A program made the position numbers and the translations under genes. Positions 53,483 to 62,786 of a DNA stretch of 64,000 bases are shown piece by piece. Numbering within the stretch: position 1 is the stretch's first letter; every line of letters begins with the position of its first letter. Source of the stretch: DASUAS01 sp963750045 (GTDB taxonomy: Bacteria > Actinomycetota > Acidimicrobiia > IMCC26256 > DASPTH01); assembly GCA_963750045.1 (NCBI GenBank), contig CAVVPD010000006.1, positions 124,001-188,000 on the forward strand. The letters run 5' to 3'. The notes beneath the pieces were generated by a model, which worked only from the letters and a program-made list of their open reading frames with translations, did no database searches and was not told the DNA's origin.

Positions 53483-54756
53483 CAGGCGGCTCCGGCGGCC
53501 GAGCGCGCCTCCAGGAGCGCGCGGTAGTTCTCGACGGTGCCGAGCGCGGTGGCTCTCCACGTGAAGCGATCGAGCGCACGGGCCCGGCCGGCGGCGCCGA
53601 TCCGGGCGCGGAGGTCGGCGTCGGCCAGGGCACGCAGCAACATGTGGGCCAGCGCGTCGGGATCGCCGGGCGCCACGAGCAGCCCGGTCTCGCCGTCGGT
53701 GCCGACGACCTCCGGCAGGGCGCCGCCGGTGGTGGCGACGAGGGGGACGCCGCAGGCCATGGCTTCCACCGCGGGGAGGGAGAAGCCCTCGTAGAGCGAC
53801 GGAACCACCGCCACCTCGGCTTCGGCGTAGAGCTCGACGATCCGTTCGGTGGTGACGCCGGACACGAACCGTACCGAGTCGGTGAGCCCGAGACGGTCGA
53901 TCAGGGCGGGGATCTTGCTCTTTCCCTTCGCCTTGCCGATGATCACCAGCTCGGCGTCGTCGCGCTCGGCGCGCACCTTGGCCAGGGCCTCGAGCAGCGG
54001 GACGAGGCCCTTCATCGGCACGTCGGAGCTGGTGGTGGTCATCAATCGCCCGGGGACGCGCGCGACCTCGGGGATCGGGTGGAAGATGAGCGGGTCGACG
54101 CCGACCGGCACGATGTGGAGGCGGTCTTCGCGCACGCCCATCTGCTCGACGATGTCGTGCTTGCTCGATTCGGACACGGTGACGACGCGCGGAATGGTGC
54201 GCGCGACGTTCATCTGCATGCCGAGGAAGCCGTACCAGCGCCGCAACGTGAAGCGCCGCCACGCGCTGGTGGTGTGCTCGAGGTCGAGGTCGCGGTCGAC
54301 GGTGATGGGGTGGTGCAGCGTCGCCAACACCGGCCAGCCGTCGTCCATCATCCCGAGCAACCCGGAACCGAGGCACTGGTTGTCGTGGATGAGGTCGAAG
54401 TCGGCCCGGCGGGCGTCGAGGATCCGGCGGGCCCGCAGGCTGAACGTGTAGGGCTCCGGGAATCCGGCCGAGCACATGATGGCGAATTCCTGGACGTCGA
54501 TCGTGGTCTTGAACTCCCAAGGCCACGGGACGCGGAAGGGGTTCTCGGGCCGGTAGAGGTCGAGGCCGGGGACCTCGAGCAGCTGCTCGGGGTGGTCGAG
54601 CTCGGGGTAGGGCTGTCCCGAGAGGACGGTCACCCGGTGACCCAGTTCGGTCAGCTCCCGGGCGAGATAGCGGGTGTACACCCCCTGCCCACCGCAGTGC
54701 GGGTTGCCCCGGTAGACCAACCAGGCGATGCGGAGACTCTCGGGCTGCGGCGGCAT
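53482..54756 (-). CDS. Glycosyltransferase family 4
   Basis: The 424-residue GT-B enzyme. The N-domain starts RIAWLVYRGNPHCGGQGVYTRYLARELTELGH with the Gly-rich acceptor loop. The C-domain shows the nucleotide-sugar site EGFSLPAVEAMACGVPLVATTGGALPEVV near residue 321 with E-x7-E of retaining GT4 enzymes, and PGDPDALAHMLLRAL. It is the first gene of an operon with a methyltransferase and an alpha/alpha-barrel protein (overlaps of 1 and 4 bp). The sugar donor and acceptor are not known. Confidence 0.92.
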   Translation of the reverse strand: MPPQPESLRIAWLVYRGNPHCGGQGVYTRYLARELTELGHRVTVLSGQPYPELDHPEQLLEVPGLDLYRPENPFRVPWPWEFKTTIDVQEFAIMCSAGFPEPYTFSLRARRILDARRADFDLIHDNQCLGSGLLGMMDDGWPVLATLHHPITVDRDLDLEHTTSAWRRFTLRRWYGFLGMQMNVARTIPRVVTVSESSKHDIVEQMGVREDRLHIVPVGVDPLIFHPIPEVARVPGRLMTTTSSDVPMKGLVPLLEALAKVRAERDDAELVIIGKAKGKSKIPALIDRLGLTDSVRFVSGVTTERIVELYAEAEVAVVPSLYEGFSLPAVEAMACGVPLVATTGGALPEVVGTDGETGLLVAPGDPDALAHMLLRALADADLRARIGAAGRARALDRFTWRATALGTVENYRALLEARSAAGAA

Positions 54757-54861
54757 GAGCCGCCTAGTCTCGCAGACGGTGTTCGATCCGGTCGAAAGTC
54801 CAGGTCAGGGCCCATGTAATCACGGGGATTAGTCCGTGTCCGGCGTACCCGGCGCGGTCGT

Positions 54862-54867
54862 TAGCCT
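54862..54867 (+). promoter_or_regulatory. -10-like box for leaderless S9 peptidase gene
   Basis: TAGCCT ends 7 nt before the ATG at 54875. Confidence 0.4.
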
Positions 54868-54874
54868 CGCGGCG

Positions 54875-56689
54875 ATGCACCCGATCTCCGCCGCGGCGGT
54901 CGCGCGGGTCGCGCACGCTCGGCGAGGCGCGCTGGTCGCCGAACGGCACGCGCTTGGCGTGGCTCGACGCCTTCGGCGGCCGGGTCGACCTCGTGGTGGC
55001 ACCCGCCGACCGCTCGGCGGGGGTCGCGACGGTGGTCACGACCGAGTTCCCGGTGACCACCGTCGGCGCGTACGGGGGCGGTGGGTACTGCTGGGCGACC
55101 GAGGACACCCTGGTGTACGCGGCGGCCGACGGGAGACTCCTCGCGATCCCGGCGACCGGTGGGCCGGTGCGCGTGCTCTCGCGCAACGGGCGCGGCGCGG
55201 CACCGACCGTGGCCCCGGACGGTGAGCGCGTCGCGTTCGTGCTCGAGCGTGACGACGCGTGCGACATCGCAGTGGTCGGGCTCGACGGGGCCGCGTGGCC
55301 CGAACGGGTCTCGCACGCCGACTTCGCGTGGGATCCCGCGTGGTCGCCCGACGGCAGCACGCTGGCCTGGCACGAGTGGGATCTGCCGAACATGCCGTGG
55401 GACGCGTCGCGCATCATGGTGCGGCGCGGTGACGCCGAGCCGCGCCGGATCGCCGGGGGCGACGCGGTTGCCGTCGGCCAGCCGCGCTTCTCGCCGATCG
55501 GCGACGCGCTCGCGTACGTGTCCGACGAGCGCGGGTGGATGAACGTGTGGCTCGCGCCGGCCGACGGTTCGCCGGCGCGACCGCTGATCGAGGAGGCGTG
55601 CGAGCACGCCGAGCCATCGTGGGGTCCCGGGCAGCGATCGTTCGCGTGGTCGCCCGACGGCGCGGCGGTCGCGGTGAACCGCAACGAAGCGGGTTTCGGG
55701 CGGCTGGTCGTCGTGCCGCTGGATGGCCGTGCCGTCGGGAACCTCTCGCGCGGGTGGCACGCGGGCCTCGACTGGGGCCCGGGCGGGATCCTGTGTGTGC
55801 GGTCGGGCGGTCGCACCGCGCCGCAGCTCACCGTGCTCCAGCCGTCCGGCGGCGACCGGCAGGTGTGGGCGCGGGGCGCGCCGGGGGAGCTCGACGCGGT
55901 CACCCTCCCCGAACCACGGCCGGTCACGTGGACGGGGGCCGACGCGGCGACCGTGCACGGTCTCCTGTGGCTCCCGCCCGGCGACGACCCCGCCGGCCCG
56001 CTCCCTCCGCTGCTCGTCGACGTCCACGGCGGGCCGACCGACCAGGCCACGGTCGACTGGAAGCCGCGGATCCGCTACTTCGTCTCGCGGGGGTGGGCCG
56101 TGCTCACCCCCAACTCCCGCGGCTCGACGGGCTACGGGCGCGCCTACGAGCGCGCCCTCGACGGATCGTGGGGCGACGGCGACGTCGCCGACACGGTGGC
56201 CGGCATCGAGGCCGCCCGGCGCGAAGGCTGGGCCGACGGCTCGCGCGTCGCGGTCATGGGTGGCAGCGCCGGCGGGTTCACCGCGCTGCTCGTCGCCGCG
56301 CACGCTCCCGCCGTCGTGCGCGCCGCCGTGAGCCTCGCCGGCGTGACCGATCTCTTCGACCTCGCCGCGACCACGCACCGCTTCGAAGCACGCTACCTCG
56401 ACCGGCTGGTCGGCACGCTGCCGGAACACGCGAATCGGTACCGCGACCGTTCGCCGGTGAACCGCGCGCACGACATCACGGTGCCGGTGCTCGTGCTGCA
56501 GGGCGCCGACGACAAGGTCGTCCCGCCGGCACAGGCCCAGCGGCTCGTCGATGCGATGCGGGCTGCCGGCGCGCCCGTCGAGTACCACGTGTACGAGGGT
56601 GAAGGCCACGGCTTCTCCCGCGTCGACACGATCGTCGACTCGCTCGCGCGATCGACGCGTTCCTCGAGACCTGGGTGGTGCAACGATGA
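54875..56689 (+). CDS. S9-family (prolyl oligopeptidase/acylaminoacyl) peptidase, frame broken at both ends
   Basis: The beta-propeller N-domain shows WD40-like TolB repeats (RFSPIGDALAYVSDERGWMNVWL, SFAWSPDGAAVAVN). The C-terminal alpha/beta hydrolase contains DVHGGPTDQATVDW, SRGSTGYGRAYERAL, the nucleophile GGSAGGFTALLVAA, and VLQGADDKVVPPAQAQRLVDAM with the Asp and a later GHGF His. The start (MHPISAAAVARVAH) and end (IDAFLETWVVQR) are in a different frame from the middle, with breaks at 54935-54950 and 56646-56652. The stop overlaps the next ATG (ATGA at 56686). The corrected length is about 604 residues. Confidence 0.87.
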
Positions 56690-57345
56690 CCGATCGCCTC
56701 GTCACCGAGTACGCGTGGCAGGGACCGCGTTCCGGGATCGATCGCGCGGTGTTGCTCGCGCACGGCGCGGGCTCCGACATGCACGGCGGCGCGTTGCTCG
56801 CCGTCGCCGACGCGCTCGCGGCGGCGGCGATCCCCTCGTTGCGCTTCAACTACCCGTACCGCAGCGCGGGGAAGCGGGCACCCGACCGACCGAAGGTGCT
56901 CGAGGCCGCGACCCGGGAGGCCGCCGCCGAGCTGGCGAAGCGATCGAGGTTGCCGCCCGCGCGCCTCGTGCTCGGAGGCCGCTCGATGGGCGGCCGCTAC
57001 TGCTCGATGGTCGTGGGCGCGCCCGTCGACCCGGTGCCCGCGCTCGGCTTGGTGATGCTCTCCTACCCGTTGCACGCCGCGGGCCGTCCCGAGAAGCCGC
57101 GCGCGGAGCACTTCCCCGCGATTCGTGCCCCCGTGCTCTTCCTCAGCGGCACACGCGACGCGTTGGCCGGGCGGGCCGATCTCGAGCGGGCGTCGGACGC
57201 GCTGCGGGGCCGGGTCACCTTCCACTGGATCGACACCGCCGACCACGGCTACCGGCCGCTCAAGGCGAGCGGGCGCAGTCTCGAGGACGTGGTCGGCGAG
57301 GTCGCCCGGGTCGCCACCGCTTGGGTGGCTGCCCTCCCCGCGTGA
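56686..57345 (+). CDS. Alpha/beta hydrolase family protein (KANL3/Tex30-like)
   Basis: The 219-residue hydrolase-fold protein starts within the peptidase stop. Motifs are AVLLAHGAGSDMHGGAL near residue 20 (oxyanion), LVLGGRSMGGRYCSMV near 100 with the nucleophile Ser in GRSMGG, APVLFLSGTRDALAG near 146 with the acid, and TADHGYRPL near 185 with the His. It resembles Tex30/KANL3-type dienelactone-hydrolase-like proteins. The substrate is unknown. It is cotranscribed with the S9 peptidase. Confidence 0.86.
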   Translation: MTDRLVTEYAWQGPRSGIDRAVLLAHGAGSDMHGGALLAVADALAAAAIPSLRFNYPYRSAGKRAPDRPKVLEAATREAAAELAKRSRLPPARLVLGGRSMGGRYCSMVVGAPVDPVPALGLVMLSYPLHAAGRPEKPRAEHFPAIRAPVLFLSGTRDALAGRADLERASDALRGRVTFHWIDTADHGYRPLKASGRSLEDVVGEVARVATAWVAALPA

Positions 57346-57460
57346 TCCCTCGTGACGATGGAGTTGATCAGGATTTGAGATCGCAGGGGTTGACGGAGCG
57401 CGCTCCAGGTGCGCCAAATGGTGGATGCGCCCCCACGGCGCCCGGCAGAGGAGGCTTCCA

Positions 57461-57934
57461 TTGCCCGGTACCGAACTGCGAGCCTCGGGACCCCATTCAC
57501 GGATCGGACCGCAGCGTGGACGGCTCCGGGCGGCGGCGAGCGCCTTCCAGGCGACTGCGGCCGCCCCCGGGGGATCCACCGCCGAGGCCCGCGCCGCCTG
57601 GCTCTCGGCGGTCCGCCGCACGCTGACGGCCCTGGCCGAGGCGTGGCGGGAGCACGTGGAGTTCACCGAGGCGCCCGACGGCCTGTTCGACGAGCTCCTC
57701 GACGACTCCGTCGAGGTCGCATCCGAGGTCGATCACCTCCGCCGCGACCATGAGGTCCTGTTCGCGGCAATGGCCCGGGCCGGGGAGCTGCTCGATTCGC
57801 CGACCGCGGGCCCCGACGACACCAAGCTCCTCCAGTCGTTGGCGGGCGTCGCCAAGCAGGTGGACCACCATCGGCGCCGGGGAGCCGATCTCCTGTACCG
57901 GGTGTACAGCGTCGACGTGTCGGCCGGCGACTGA
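57461..57934 (+). CDS. Hemerythrin-like small helical protein, TTG start
   Basis: The protein is 157 residues starting at TTG 57461, chosen because GAGGAGG lies 6 nt upstream; the in-frame ATG at 57425 lacks a ribosome site. It is all-helical and carries a spaced set of metal-ligand candidates: His65, Glu70, His92, His97, His136/137 and Asp143, arranged like the HxxxE/HxxxH/HxxxxD pattern of hemerythrins. The ending AQDLLYRVYSVDVSAGD-like segment is found in actinobacterial hemerythrin-domain proteins. An oxygen- or NO-binding di-iron role is inference. Confidence 0.6.
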   Translation: MPGTELRASGPHSRIGPQRGRLRAAASAFQATAAAPGGSTAEARAAWLSAVRRTLTALAEAWREHVEFTEAPDGLFDELLDDSVEVASEVDHLRRDHEVLFAAMARAGELLDSPTAGPDDTKLLQSLAGVAKQVDHHRRRGADLLYRVYSVDVSAGD

Positions 57935-57997
57935 CGCCGGCCACCATCCCGGGCCGACAACCCGGTCCGCGGGCCGGCCATCGGCCAAACTGTCGGG

Positions 57998-58528
57998 GTG
58001 CGCGTGTTCCGGTGCTTCTCCTTCGTCGACATGTGCGGCTTCACGCGCATGAACGACACGCTCGGCGACGACGAGGCGCTGGCCGTGCTCGCCGAGTTCC
58101 GGTCGATCGTGCGGGGGCTCTCGCCCGACCACGGCATCCGCGTCGGCAAATGGCTGGGCGACGGCTGCATGTTCGTGGGCACCGAGGTGCGTCCGGTCGT
58201 GGAGACGGTGCTCGACCTGACCGAACGGATGGAGAACGCCAGCATCGTGCTCCCGTTGCGGATCGGGATCGCGGCCGGGAAGGTCATCGTGTTCGAGGGC
58301 GACGACTTCATCGGGATGCCGATCAACCTCGCGTCGCGGCTGTGCGACGCCGCCGCGCCCGGCGAGATCCTCGCCAACGACGAGGTCGTCGCCGCGCTGG
58401 GCGACAGCTTCCCGGTGGTGTCGCTCGGCGAGCGGCAGATCCCCGGGATCGTCATCCCGACCTCGGTGTGGCGCGTCGCGAGCACGCCCGAGCTCGAAGA
58501 CGATCTCCCCCTCAGCTTCGCGGAGTGA
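57998..58528 (+). CDS. Stand-alone class III nucleotide cyclase domain
   Basis: The 176-residue protein is a single cyclase homology domain. The first metal-binding segment is SFVDMCGFTRM near residue 7-17 (Asp11). The second is VGKWLGDGCMFVG near 49-61, with the Lys and GD of the purine/metal site. The third is GMPINLASRLCDAAAPGEIL near 109-128, with Asn and Arg in the transition-state positions. Whether ATP or GTP is used is not certain; the Lys49-type residue suggests ATP. There is no sensory or membrane domain. It ends 7 bp before murA. Confidence 0.83.
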   Translation: MRVFRCFSFVDMCGFTRMNDTLGDDEALAVLAEFRSIVRGLSPDHGIRVGKWLGDGCMFVGTEVRPVVETVLDLTERMENASIVLPLRIGIAAGKVIVFEGDDFIGMPINLASRLCDAAAPGEILANDEVVAALGDSFPVVSLGERQIPGIVIPTSVWRVASTPELEDDLPLSFAE

Positions 58529-58535
58529 TCACGCG

Positions 58536-59805
58536 ATGAGCGACTCGTTCGTCGTCCGCTCGGGGCGTCCACTGCCGCGGCACCGTACGCGTGTCCGGCG
58601 CGACCAAGAACGCGGGCACGAAGCAGATGGCGGCCGCGTTGCTCGCGCCCGGCGTCACGACCCTGCGCAACCTCGACCCGGTGGCCGACCTCGACGTCAT
58701 GATCGACGTGTTGCGCGCGATCGGCGCCGGCGTCGAGTGGATCGGTCCAGCGGAGTTGCAGATCGACGCCGGCGAGCCACTGCGCGCGGAGGCGCCGTAC
58801 GAGCTGGTCACTCGCATGCGCGCGTCGATCAACGTGCTCGGGCCCCTGCTCGCTCGCTGCGGACAAGCGCGTGTCGCAATGCCGGGTGGCGACAACATCG
58901 GCAGCCGCAAGCTCGACATGCACTTCCGTGGGCTCGAGTCCATGGGCGTGGAGCTCGACGTCGTCCACGGCTTCATCGAGGCACGCACCAACCGCCTGTG
59001 CGGCGCGCGGGTGGTGCTCGACTTCCCGAGCGTGGGGGCGACCGAGAACCTGCTCACCGCCGCGGTGCTGGCCAAGGGCCAGACGGTGATCGAGAACGCG
59101 GCCCGCGAGCCCGAGATCGCCGATCTCGCCGGGATGCTCAACGGCATGGGTGCGGAGGTCCACGGTGCGGGATCGTCGACCATCGTGGTCGAAGGGGTCG
59201 AGTCGTTGTCACCGGTCGACAGCGTGATCATGGCCGACCGGATCGAGACCGGCACGTTGCTGATGGCGTGCGGGATCGCCGGCGGCGAGGCCACCCTCGT
59301 GGGCACGCGGCTCGACCACGTCGAGACCGTGGTGATGAAGCTCAGCGAGATGGGGCTGCAGGTGTCCCAGACGCCCGACGGCCTGTGGGTGCGCGCCGAC
59401 GAGCGGCTCCGGGCCGTCGACATCGCCACCCTGCCGTTCCCCGGTCTCGCCACCGACTTCATGCCGCTCGCGGTCGCGCTGCTCGCCACCGCCGACGGCA
59501 CCGCCATCGTCACCGAGAACGTGTTCGACAACCGGCTCGGGTTCCTCGCCGAGCTCAACCGCATGGGTGCCGACGTCCGCCACGAGGGGCGCCATGCGGT
59601 GATCCGCGGCGTGGCGCGCCTGTCCGGTGCGCCGGTGCGCGCGCTCGACGTGCGCGCGGGCGCCGCGCTCGTGCTCGCCGGCCTCGCCGCCGACGGCGAA
59701 ACTGTGGTGCTCGACCCCTTCCACGTCGACCGCGGGTACTCCGACCTCGCCGGCTCGCTGCGGGCGCTCGGCGCCGACGTCGAACGCGTCCGTGACTGGC
59801 GCTGA
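58536..59805 (+). CDS. murA: UDP-N-acetylglucosamine 1-carboxyvinyltransferase, frame broken at 58575
   Basis: The enzyme catalyses the first committed step of peptidoglycan synthesis. GTKQMAAALLAP near the start holds the Lys22/Asn23-type motif SGATKNAG, RLDMHFRGLESMG and the catalytic-loop region GCARVAMPGG-like (RCGQARVAMPGGDNIGSR) follows; in this loop the residue at the fosfomycin site appears to be a non-Cys. The first 13 residues are in another frame: deleting one C after CTG 58572-58574 gives RPLRGTVRVSGATKNAG. Corrected length is about 422 residues, typical. This position downstream of atp genes is conserved in actinobacteria. Confidence 0.93.
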
Positions 59806-59825
59806 CGGCTGGGGGGGCGGGGCCG

Positions 59826-59831
59826 TAGCCT
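59826..59831 (+). promoter_or_regulatory. -10-like box for leaderless small gene
   Basis: TAGCCT ends 6 nt before the ATG at 59838. Confidence 0.4.
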
Positions 59832-59837
59832 GGCCGC

Positions 59838-60068
59838 ATGCCTTGGGTCGTCGGTGCGCTCGGATCACGACCCGCCCGTTCGAAGGGCCTGGGCCGGCAG
59901 TCCGCCGGTGGGCGGGAACCCAAGGGCAAGCGCCACGCGGTGGACGCCGACACGGGGCTGGTCGCGTGCGGGACCCGGGACTCGTTGCGGATCTTCGAGG
60001 ACTGGCCGTGGGCGCCCGACGGCGAGTGGTGCGCCAGTTGCGAAGCAGTGGCGCCGTTCGGCCGTTAG
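59838..60068 (+). CDS. Small hypothetical protein with CxxC motif
   Basis: The 76-residue protein is basic in the N-terminal half and Trp/Cys-rich in the C-terminal half (ACGTRDSLRIFEDWPWAPDGEWCASCEAV), including a CxxC. The three cysteines could bind zinc or a redox centre, but I do not recognise a family. A leaderless-type -10 box supports expression. It lies between murA and a SRPBCC-domain gene. Confidence 0.55.
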   Translation: MPWVVGALGSRPARSKGLGRQSAGGREPKGKRHAVDADTGLVACGTRDSLRIFEDWPWAPDGEWCASCEAVAPFGR

Positions 60069-60086
60069 CTGACCCGCGCCGAGCCC

Positions 60087-60092
60087 TAGCCT
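60087..60092 (+). promoter_or_regulatory. -10-like box for leaderless SRPBCC gene
   Basis: TAGCCT ends 7 nt before the ATG at 60100. Confidence 0.4.
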
Positions 60093-60099
60093 GGATCAC

Positions 60100-60552
60100 A
60101 TGCAGGATTCCGTGACCGTGCACGTCGACGCCCCGCCCGAGCAGGTGTGGGCGCTCGTGAGCGACGTCACCAACACCGGGAGGTTCAGCCCGGAGACCTT
60201 CGAAGCCGAATGGCTCGAGGGTTCGACCGGCCCGGTGGTCGGGGCCCGGTTCCGTGGTCACGTGAAGCGCAACGGCCGGGGGCCGACGTACTGGACGAAG
60301 TGCACGGTCATCGCCTGCGAGGCGGGCCGCGAGTTCACCTTCGTGGTGGGCACGCCCGAAAAGCACCCGATGACCTGGGGCTACCGCTTCGAGGCCGCCG
60401 GCGACGGCACCGACGTCACCGAGTTCTACCAACTCGAGGAGTCTGCTCCGTTGAAGCTCTACTGGAAGGTGTTCGGCAGAGCACGGGGACGCACCAACGC
60501 CGACGGGATGCGGGCGACCCTCGAGCGGGTCAAGGCGGTCGCCGAAGGTTGA
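60100..60552 (+). CDS. SRPBCC (START-like/polyketide cyclase) family protein
   Basis: The 150-residue protein has the helix-grip pattern of SRPBCC proteins: DSVTVHVDAPPEQVWALVSDVTNTGRFSP at the start, a central strand VGARFRGHVKRNGRGPTYWTKCTVIACEAGREFTF, and the C-terminal long helix GRARGRTNADGMRATLERVKAVAEG. Members bind hydrophobic ligands. The ligand is unknown. It is cotranscribed or adjacent to the small CxxC protein. Confidence 0.87.
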   Translation: MQDSVTVHVDAPPEQVWALVSDVTNTGRFSPETFEAEWLEGSTGPVVGARFRGHVKRNGRGPTYWTKCTVIACEAGREFTFVVGTPEKHPMTWGYRFEAAGDGTDVTEFYQLEESAPLKLYWKVFGRARGRTNADGMRATLERVKAVAEG

Positions 60553-60644
60553 GGGGCTGACGGGGAAGGCCTGCGATACTGGGGCTGTTGCAACCAGGGC
60601 ACCCCGAGTGTCCCGAACGGGTTGCCGACGAGAGGAACGCGAGC

Positions 60645-60923
60645 ATGCCGATCGACACGGAACTCGAGCCCGCCGAGCTGGAAGGCCGGGTGCTGGAAGC
60701 CATCGAGCTGATCCGCCCTGCCCTGCAGAGCGACGGTGGTGACATCGTGTTCGACCGCCTCGACGACGAAGGCGTCGTCCACGTGAGCCTCGTGGGCGCC
60801 TGTGGGACGTGCCCGATCTCCATGCAGACGCTCAAGGCCGGCGTGGAGCGCATCATCATGGACCGCGCCCCGGGCGTCACCGGAGTCGTCGACGATTCGC
60901 TCGACGACTCCGCCCTCGACTGA
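60645..60923 (+). CDS. NifU-like Fe-S scaffold domain protein
   Basis: The 92-residue protein is a stand-alone NifU C-terminal domain: RVLEAIELIRPALQSDGGDIVFDRLDDEGVVHVSLVGACGTCPISMQTLKAGVERIIM. The CGTC pair (GACGTCPISMQTL) holds the labile [4Fe-4S] cluster. I start at ATG 60645, not at the in-frame ATG-like 60588, because the shorter form matches the domain. It delivers clusters to target enzymes. The stop is 9 bp before the GTPase gene. Confidence 0.92.
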   Translation: MPIDTELEPAELEGRVLEAIELIRPALQSDGGDIVFDRLDDEGVVHVSLVGACGTCPISMQTLKAGVERIIMDRAPGVTGVVDDSLDDSALD

Positions 60924-60932
60924 CCGGCCGCG

Positions 60933-61895
60933 GTGCCCGCTCCCACCGCGGCGCTCCTGACGGCCACCCGCGGCGGCGACCGTGCTTCGCTGGCCCGCCT
61001 CCTCTCGGTGGTCGAAGCCGGCGGCGACGAGGCCCGTGCCGCGCTGAGCGACCTTCCCGTCACGGTCGCCGACGACTCGTGGACGGTGGGGGTCACCGGC
61101 GCGCCCGGCGCCGGCAAGTCGACGCTCACGAACCACCTCGTCGGCCACCTGCGTGAGGCGGGGGAGCGGGTCGCGGTGCTCGCCGTCGACCCGAGCAGTC
61201 CGTTCACGGGGGGCGCGATCCTCGGAGACCGGGTGCGGATGCAGCGCCACGACACCGATCCCGACGTGTTCATCCGGTCGATGGCGACCCGAGGCCATCT
61301 CGGCGGTCTGTCCCGTGCCACGCCCCAGGCGGTGCGGGTGCTCGCGGCCGCGGGCTACGGCTGGGTCGTGGTGGAGACGGTCGGCGTGGGCCAGGTCGAG
61401 GTCGAGATCGCGGGGACGGCCGACACCTCGGTGGTGGTCGTGAATCCCGGATGGGGCGACGGCGTGCAGGCGGCGAAGGCCGGGCTGCTCGAGATCGGCG
61501 ACGTGTTCGTGGTGAACAAGGCCGACCGCGGCGGCGTCGACGCCACCGTCCGCGACCTCCGGTCGATGCTCGAGCTGGCCGGCCCCCGCTCATGGGACCC
61601 ACCGATCGTCGAGACCGTCGCCACCGAGGACCGGGGAGTCGCCGAGCTCCTCGACGTGCTCGGTGCCCACCGGCGGCATCTCGTGGACTCCGGCGAGCTC
61701 GAACGACGCCGCGAACGGCGCATAGAGGATGAATTGCGGGCACTCGTGCTTGATAGATTGGCCAAGCGCGCCGATGATGTGTGCAGCGGCGAACGCTTCG
61801 CTACCGTGGTCCGGCACGTCGCTGACGGTGCGTCAGATCCCTACACCGCGGTGACCCTCCTGATCGAGGGCACCGACACCGGAGGAGAACCATGA
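60933..61895 (+). CDS. MeaB/ArgK-family G-protein chaperone
   Basis: The 320-residue GTPase has P-loop GAPGAGKSTLTNHLVGHL near residue 54, the VLAVDPSSPFTGGAILGDRVRMQ segment near 84, SMATRGHLGGLSRAT near 116, VVVETVGVGQVEVEIAG (switch II) near 147, and the base-specific NKAD near 196. MeaB proteins protect and reactivate B12-dependent methylmalonyl-CoA mutase. No mutase gene is in the window, so its client is not shown; the following genes are acyl-CoA enzymes. GTG start. The stop overlaps the next ATG. Confidence 0.92.
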   Translation: MPAPTAALLTATRGGDRASLARLLSVVEAGGDEARAALSDLPVTVADDSWTVGVTGAPGAGKSTLTNHLVGHLREAGERVAVLAVDPSSPFTGGAILGDRVRMQRHDTDPDVFIRSMATRGHLGGLSRATPQAVRVLAAAGYGWVVVETVGVGQVEVEIAGTADTSVVVVNPGWGDGVQAAKAGLLEIGDVFVVNKADRGGVDATVRDLRSMLELAGPRSWDPPIVETVATEDRGVAELLDVLGAHRRHLVDSGELERRRERRIEDELRALVLDRLAKRADDVCSGERFATVVRHVADGASDPYTAVTLLIEGTDTGGEP

Positions 61896-62770
61896 GCGTG
61901 GGCATCGATCGAGCCATCGAACGCGTGGGCGTCGTCGGTGCGGGGCTCATGGGTGCCGGGATCGCCGAGGTCTGCGCCAAGGCCGGGGTGAACGTCACGG
62001 TCTGTGACATCAGCGACGCCGCGGTGGCGGCGGGCCGCGCGCGCATCGAGACCTCGCTCGAACGGGCCGTGAGCTCCGGGAAGCTCGACGACGGGGCCCG
62101 GACGGCGTCCCTCGCCCAGATCACCTTCGTGACCGACATCGGTGAGCTCGCGGACCGCCAGTTGGTCGTGGAGGCGGTGCGGGAGTTCGAGGACGAGAAG
62201 CTCGAGGTGTTCGCCAGCCTGGGCAAGATCGTGATCGACGAGCAGGCGATCCTGGCGTCGAACACGTCGTCGATCCCCATCATGAAGCTGGCGATGGCCA
62301 CCGAGCGTCCCGAGCACGTGGTGGGCCTGCACTTCTTCAACCCGGTGCCGGTGATGCGCCTCGTGGAGCTCATCCCGTCGATCGTCACGAGCCGTGACGT
62401 GGCCGACCGCGCCGAGGACTTCATCGCGGAGGTGCTCGGCAAGCGGGTCATCCGCTCGCAGGACCGCGCCGGGTTCATCGTGAACGCGCTGTTCGTGCCC
62501 TACGTGCTCGCGGCGATCCGCATGCTCGAGTCGGGGTTCGCCTCGGCCGAGGACATCGACGCCGGCATGGTCGAGGGCTGCTCGCACCCCATGGGCCCCC
62601 TCGCCCTCGCCGACATGATCGGGCTCGACACCATCGAGGCGGTCGCCGACTCGATGTACGCCGAGTTCAAGGAGCCGCTCTACGCGCCTCCGCCGTTGCT
62701 CTCGCGCATGGTCGAAGCCGGATTGCTCGGCCGCAAGTGCGGGCGCGGGTTCTTCACCTACTCCAGGTAA
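61892..62770 (+). CDS. 3-hydroxyacyl-CoA (3-hydroxybutyryl-CoA) dehydrogenase
   Basis: The 292-residue NAD-dependent enzyme oxidises 3-hydroxyacyl-CoA. Rossmann start RVGVVGAGLMGAGIAEVCAKAGVNV, NTSSIPIMKLA near 125, the catalytic HFFNPVPVMRLVELIP near 145 with His-Phe-Phe-Asn-Pro, and the C-terminal HPMGPLALADMIGLDTI near 225. It belongs to the short Hbd type (no hydratase fusion). The ATG lies within the MeaB stop (ATGA overlap). Confidence 0.95.
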   Translation: MSVGIDRAIERVGVVGAGLMGAGIAEVCAKAGVNVTVCDISDAAVAAGRARIETSLERAVSSGKLDDGARTASLAQITFVTDIGELADRQLVVEAVREFEDEKLEVFASLGKIVIDEQAILASNTSSIPIMKLAMATERPEHVVGLHFFNPVPVMRLVELIPSIVTSRDVADRAEDFIAEVLGKRVIRSQDRAGFIVNALFVPYVLAAIRMLESGFASAEDIDAGMVEGCSHPMGPLALADMIGLDTIEAVADSMYAEFKEPLYAPPPLLSRMVEAGLLGRKCGRGFFTYSR

Positions 62771-62786
62771 CCGGGAGCGCCGACGC

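Noticed and set aside
59805..60645. tRNA or ncRNA genes in the short gaps of this and other regions
   Set aside because: No cloverleaf, T-loop GGTTCGA or anticodon arm was found in the intergenic stretches, most of which are shorter than 150 bp.
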